Source of the DNA: Eonycteris spelaea
Lineage: Eukaryota > Chordata > Mammalia > Chiroptera > Pteropodidae
Assembly (NCBI GenBank): GCA_003508835.1
Contig: PUFA01000116.1
Location: 2,604,001 to 2,668,000 of the forward strand
Direction: 5' to 3'
Length of the DNA: 64,000 bases
The position numbers and the translations under genes were made by a program. Below the pieces are notes generated by a model that did no database searches, was not told the origin of the DNA, and was given only the letters and a program-made list of their open reading frames with translations. Every line of letters begins with the position of its first letter. Position 1 is the stretch's first letter. Shown here in pieces: positions 59,766-64,000 of the stretch.

Positions 59766-61817
59766 CCAGAGGAATTAATCTTAATCCATATACTTGGGTG
59801 CAAAAGAAATGTCAAACAACACTTATTGTCCCTAACTAGAACTTTGAGAAGCAATTCTGCCATTTTGTTAGGGGTGGGAAATTCAGTCACAGATACACAA
59901 CTCTGTTAACATTTGAATCTACCAAACAGGGAGAATAAAGTGGAAGTAGCTGTTTTCACAGAGGTCTGGAGGCTGGGTGAAAAGGGAGAAACATATGGAG
60001 ATATCTCATGTTTTTCCCTCTCAGTCCCTCTAAAATGTAAAAACAAGCAGAATTTCTCCTGATTCTGCTAGAGCTTCCACCTACAAATCAGAAGCCAGCG
60101 ATGTCCCCTGCACAAGGAGAAAAGAGTAAGTAACAAACAAAATCTGGAATCTAAACTAGGGGAGCCCGCACTGCTGAACTTGCCCTGTGCTCTCTGCCGC
60201 TGGGCCCCTCATTACTTCGGAGCTTCAGGTATGTGAGTCCCTTTTCAGCTTCTAATAATGGGCCTGCTGAAAGGTGCTGATAAACAAACTTACACTACAG
60301 CCTGACACACAAGACCTTATTAAATATGAACACGCACTCGTTGTCTGAAGGAGGGACACATACCTGACGCCTGCCCTGGGGAGCAGTATCTTCGTAGAGT
60401 GCAGCGCCTGTTCCCAACTTTCCCCAAACGGACGGACTATGAACTGCTCAAATCATCTTTGATCACCTGGTATGCTGCTGTTCTACGTGAATTTTCAAAG
60501 GTGATACAGTATGTAGCTTTTTTCTAATTTTTTTTTAATCACAAAATCTTTATTCCTGGAGCACTTGCTAACATCTCCTCAGGACTTCAGAACATAGTTT
60601 GGAAATGTTCGTAGGATCTCAGTAATCAGAAACCAAAGTGACCGAAGAATTTTGGTGTTCCTTGGTCAATTTTTCAAAGGTTTTTACTCTGATCAACAGT
60701 TAAGAATTTCATTGTTTCTTTGGAACCCTGATCAGCATTACAAGAAGGAAAAAAAAAAAACGCAAAAACTAGGAATTAACAAAGCACATCGGGTTCTGAA
60801 CAAAGTATAGGAATTGTTTCATGATGCTTTAATTTTGGTTATGGTTGCCTATGTCAAGTGTCTGTGTTTGTGTGTTTGTATTTGGTCAATATAAAATAAC
60901 TTTCTTTTGGTGGGTTACAGTCCAAGTTTTAAAAATACTCTGCCTGAGTTCCCTTTCAGCGCTGGACTACCGATAATTTACGATAATTAAGTAACATATC
61001 ACTAAGTGAAATACATTATTAGAGGCATCTATTTACTTACTTAAAAATATTCAGTTTAATGTACTAGGATCTATAATCACTGAAAAGGGGAAGGAAATGT
61101 ATATGCTTTTAACTGAGATATAAATATAATTCATATTTTGAACTGAATTTTGACATCAACATTAAATTTTAGGTCTTCATCTAAATCTCACCTAAATACC
61201 TATATTAAATCCAGTTTCTAAAGTTGGGGCCATACCACTGTGAGTTCTCATAACAACATTCAAGATACATATTGCTCTAAACTTTTGAATTGCTTTTTGA
61301 TTTCACATTTTCTATTAGAGTCCTCATTTTGAATTCAACTGCTCATACATATGTTCCCAAACCATAACTGCTCATTCCTAACTATTCTTAACCTATTGGT
61401 ACCAGATTTTAGTACCTGTTCCCTAAGAGCATCACACTTTAATTTAGTCTAGGACATATATTCTGAAAAGCAGGATATTTCTTTTATTATTTCTTTTATT
61501 GAACAATTCTCTCTCCACTATGAAGCCTATTGATGGTTAGTAATGAATCTTCTCTCTCCTCCTTCCCTATTACAGAAAAAATACCCTGATTTACTCTCCA
61601 GAATAGGTTATAAATTTGCCTTTCTGCTCTTTTTCCTACTACCGTCCTTTGAGTCTCTTACATGTCCTCGTATTCTCCTTACAAACCTATATACATAGCT
61701 TTCTCTTATTTTCTATTTAGAAGGACCCATTTGTTCACCTTTTGGGCTCCAGAGTAGTGGTAGTGTGGTTTGGGCAGAGCAGGGCTCACCCAGCCCTGGT
61801 GGGTTACAGTCCAGGGA
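59766..61817. other. Intron, unassigned
   Basis: No gene is seen. A 12-A run with G/C breaks lies near 60,750-60,762. The parts at 60,020-60,240 and 61,440-61,740 have ordinary complexity and may hold conserved noncoding DNA, but nothing is recognisable. Confidence 0.4.
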
Positions 61818-61825
61818 GACTAGGG

Positions 61826-62038
61826 CAGCGGTCTCCAACCTTTGTGGCACCAGGGACCGGTGCTCCTATGAGAATCTAACGCCTGATGATCTGAGGTGGA
61901 GCTGAGACAGTGATGCTAGTGCTGGGGAGCAGATGCAGCAACAGATGAAGCTTTGCTCACTGGCCTCCTGCTGTGCAGCCCCATTCTTAACAGGCCATGG
62001 ACTGGTACCAGTCCGCGGCCCTGGGTTGGGGACCTCTG
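61826..62038 (+). mobile_element. Nonautonomous hAT element, copy 2, with intact target duplication
   Basis: It starts CAGCGGTCTCCAACC and ends GGTTGGGGACCTCTG, imperfect inverted repeats. The octamer GACTAGGG flanks it exactly on both sides (61,818-61,825 and 62,039-62,046). An 8-bp duplication and CAG..CTG ends are the hAT signature. At 213 bp it is too short to encode a transposase; open frames across it are incidental. Confidence 0.93.
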
Positions 62039-62046
62039 GACTAGGG

Positions 62047-64000
62047 TATGTCATAGGTCTGTGTGTGTCCTTGCAGCTTCCATGGACACGTGGCTGTCTA
62101 CCTTCCTTTGGGGAACGGACTTTGCCCAAGGTTGTTGTAACATTAAAGCACATTAAAGAAGGCTGAAATGTCAACAAGCTCTGAAAGAGGGCAATTAGCA
62201 ATACAAATGTGAGCTTCCACCACTGGTGATAAACACAATAAACAAAACTGTAAGGGCATTTTTTTTAGTCTTTCCAGGTGAACAGCATAAGCCCTGATAT
62301 AAAAGCCATTTCCAATGGGACTGAGGGTGGGTCACTGGACTTATTTGATGTGACAGCCAACTGTCTGGACGGCATTACTGGTAATGACATGGTCACAGCT
62401 GAAAACCATCTTCAGCTCACAAAGTTAGCTCCTGGGAAGTTATTACGCCTTCATAACTGCACTCGGTGTTCAATCGTTTTCCACAAGCCGTCCTGGACCC
62501 TGGCCTGGGATCCACTCAGGACTCTGCAGAGCGGGCATCCACAGAGCCAGCTCATTGCAGTCCACTCCCTTTCTCCTTAACTCAGCGATGGGTGGGAATT
62601 GGGCCCTGACAGGAAAACGTCACTGGTACTTGGCTTCTGAGAGGAGGCTAGGTGACCCCACACCCACAGTAAACAGCCATTTTTCTTCTTGGTTATTACC
62701 ACTTATTCAATACCTGGGCACAGTCCGTTTTTTTCTGGACCTTGGCTCAACCCTCAGTCCCAGCTGAAAGACTTTCTTGAAGCTTCTTCTGAAGCAGTTC
62801 CCTGAATCATGCTTGGGTTTCCTGACCTGCAGCCCACAGTCAAGCTTCAAGGAAGTCCCAACTGACTTCCATCTGGTCACAGAGTTTCATCAAACCTCCC
62901 GGATCTTTCCATCCATTAGAATGTCACTGAGGTCACTAATTCTATTTTTCACTAAGAGCTAAGTTTCCTTCAAACTCCTACTTTCTAGGAGAACAACTAG
63001 CTTACCTTGGCTATAACTCATTCACATCTGTGTTTCTAGGTGTAAATCAATTTGGAATAATTGAGAAGGAAGGCTATCTTGAGCCGTACAGGATTAGTCT
63101 CATACAACCCATGGTTTGGAGAGAGGATTTTTTCCCCCTGCAATAGACCTAATTATATACATTCTGTTCTGTGTGGTTCCAATCATTTTTTTTTTTTTTG
63201 TAAACTTGGGGCTATATTATCCCCCTGGAATGGCTAGAATGAAATCCTAGTTCATCACTAAGCATAGTTAGAAGAACATTTATAACGGACTTTGAATAAA
63301 CCATGACCAACTTTGCATGAACATGAATTTGGAAAGAGGAGTTAATTTTTAAGATATGTTGCTTCCTCCCTTCCTAAATAATGAGGCAAATAAAAAAATT
63401 GTATAGAATTGGAATTTAATTGGTCACTGGTCAGTAAGCCAATAGAGACCATGTTTCCTTTTGAACCTGGAGATGTCCAGGAATTAAGGAGACCAAACAA
63501 ATCCCATTTTATTTTAAAAATAAATAAGTCCCTTCAAAAAAAGAAAGCCACTTCCAACTTAGGTCATTGAGCTCCTTGCCATATGCAGGGCACTCGTTTT
63601 GCATTCTGTGAAGGCTCAATGTTTTCCTTTGTGACGTGAGAGGCCCAGAAGAACTGAGAATGTCCCGCTGTGGCCTCAGTGTGTCCTGGTCTCTCAGGAT
63701 GACGTCCCTGACCCCAACTCTTGCACATGACGCTGGCTTCTGTCTCTCTCTCCCACCTCACTGCCCATGTGACAGCTGCCAGTCAGTAACAATCTGCCCT
63801 CTGGACAACCGTCCTCAACCACTGAAGGAGTCCAGGACATGCTGCCCCCAAAAGTGCCACTCTGGAATATTATTTTGAGTGAAAGGCACCTGAAAAAGGG
63901 CAAGAGCAGGGAGAGGCTTTCTCCGAACTCGTTATTGTTATCCACCTAAAGATATTTTCCCATAAGGAACCGGTGTCACAGATCCCTCCCCACGAGTGTC
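62047..64000. other. Intron, unassigned
   Basis: A 100-codon plus-strand frame at 62,278-62,580 has no recognisable domain and lacks clear splice sites. A 14-T run lies at about 63,186-63,199. No repeat family is called. Confidence 0.4.

Larger units (their letters stand above)
39600..64000 (-). other. CNTNAP2: CNTNAP2 intron upstream of the exon (partial)
   Basis: The preceding Caspr2 exon should end with codons for a cysteine-rich stretch closing in DYKQW. No such sequence appears between the exon and the right edge, so at least 24.4 kb of intron lies upstream. It is AT-rich and dense in L1, MaLR, L2, MIR and hAT relics. In human the same intron carries common variants studied for language traits (for example rs2710102). 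Whether the orthologous site lies inside this window cannot be told from sequence alone. Confidence 0.85.

Noticed and set aside
61866..62201. Open frames on both strands near 62 kb
   Set aside because: Most of the stretch is the hAT element at 61,826-62,038; the frames follow its structure, not a gene.
62278..62580. 100-codon plus-strand frame
   Set aside because: Looks ordinary in composition but no family match or splice sites could be supported.
1..64000. tRNA, rRNA, CRISPR or bacterial-type operon features
   Set aside because: No tRNA cloverleaf apart from the MIR B box, no spaced direct repeats of CRISPR type, and no closely packed coding frames; the sequence is vertebrate intron.

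Overview
This window is nuclear DNA of a placental mammal and is almost entirely intronic. Fossil repeats found across mammals (L2, MIR, MER5/MER20-type and other hAT elements, MLT1-type MaLR LTRs, Tigger and old L1 3' ends) lie throughout. There is no Alu, no rodent B1/B2 and no recognisable carnivore, ruminant or other young tRNA-derived SINE. One younger-looking L1 tail (41,606-41,800) has the wording I associate with laurasiatherian L1s, so a laurasiatherian is my best but weak guess.

One protein-coding exon stands out, at 39,472-39,599 on the minus strand. It is 128 bp with a strong acceptor, a candidate branch point and a good donor. Its 42 whole codons match contactin-associated protein-like 2 (CNTNAP2, Caspr2), a neuronal adhesion protein, in its fibrinogen-like region just before the third laminin G domain. 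The split codons at both ends also fit Caspr2 (W at the 5' edge, R at the 3' edge). The whole window is therefore read as part of the very large CNTNAP2 gene, transcribed right to left: 39,600-64,000 is the upstream intron and 1-39,471 the downstream intron. I found no neighbouring CNTNAP2 exon.

Layout: 1-9 kb holds sparse old repeats, two minisatellite-like arrays (4.6 and 6.6 kb) and microsatellites. 9-12 kb is GC-rich with two CpG-dense patches. 13-19 kb is mostly unannotated, with one probable LTR. 19.7-23.7 kb is a stack of L1 pieces followed by a Tigger relic. 24-30.6 kb has three MaLR LTRs, a MIR and a hAT element. 32-39 kb has another hAT element, further CpG-dense patches and a probable LTR. 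39 kb has a triplicated hairpin-forming repeat next to the exon. 41-46 kb has hAT, L1 and MIR copies. 48-53.5 kb has an LTR, MaLR, L1, two L2 copies and MIRs. 56-58.3 kb has an L1 split by a MaLR LTR and a second LTR. 59-62 kb has two hAT elements, one with a perfect 8-bp target duplication.

Many open frames exist on both strands, but apart from the CNTNAP2 exon none shows a recognisable domain or convincing exon boundaries at both ends. I see no operon, CRISPR array, RNA gene or novel defence or biosynthetic system. Repeat family names and borders come from reading the sequence by eye and are approximate.
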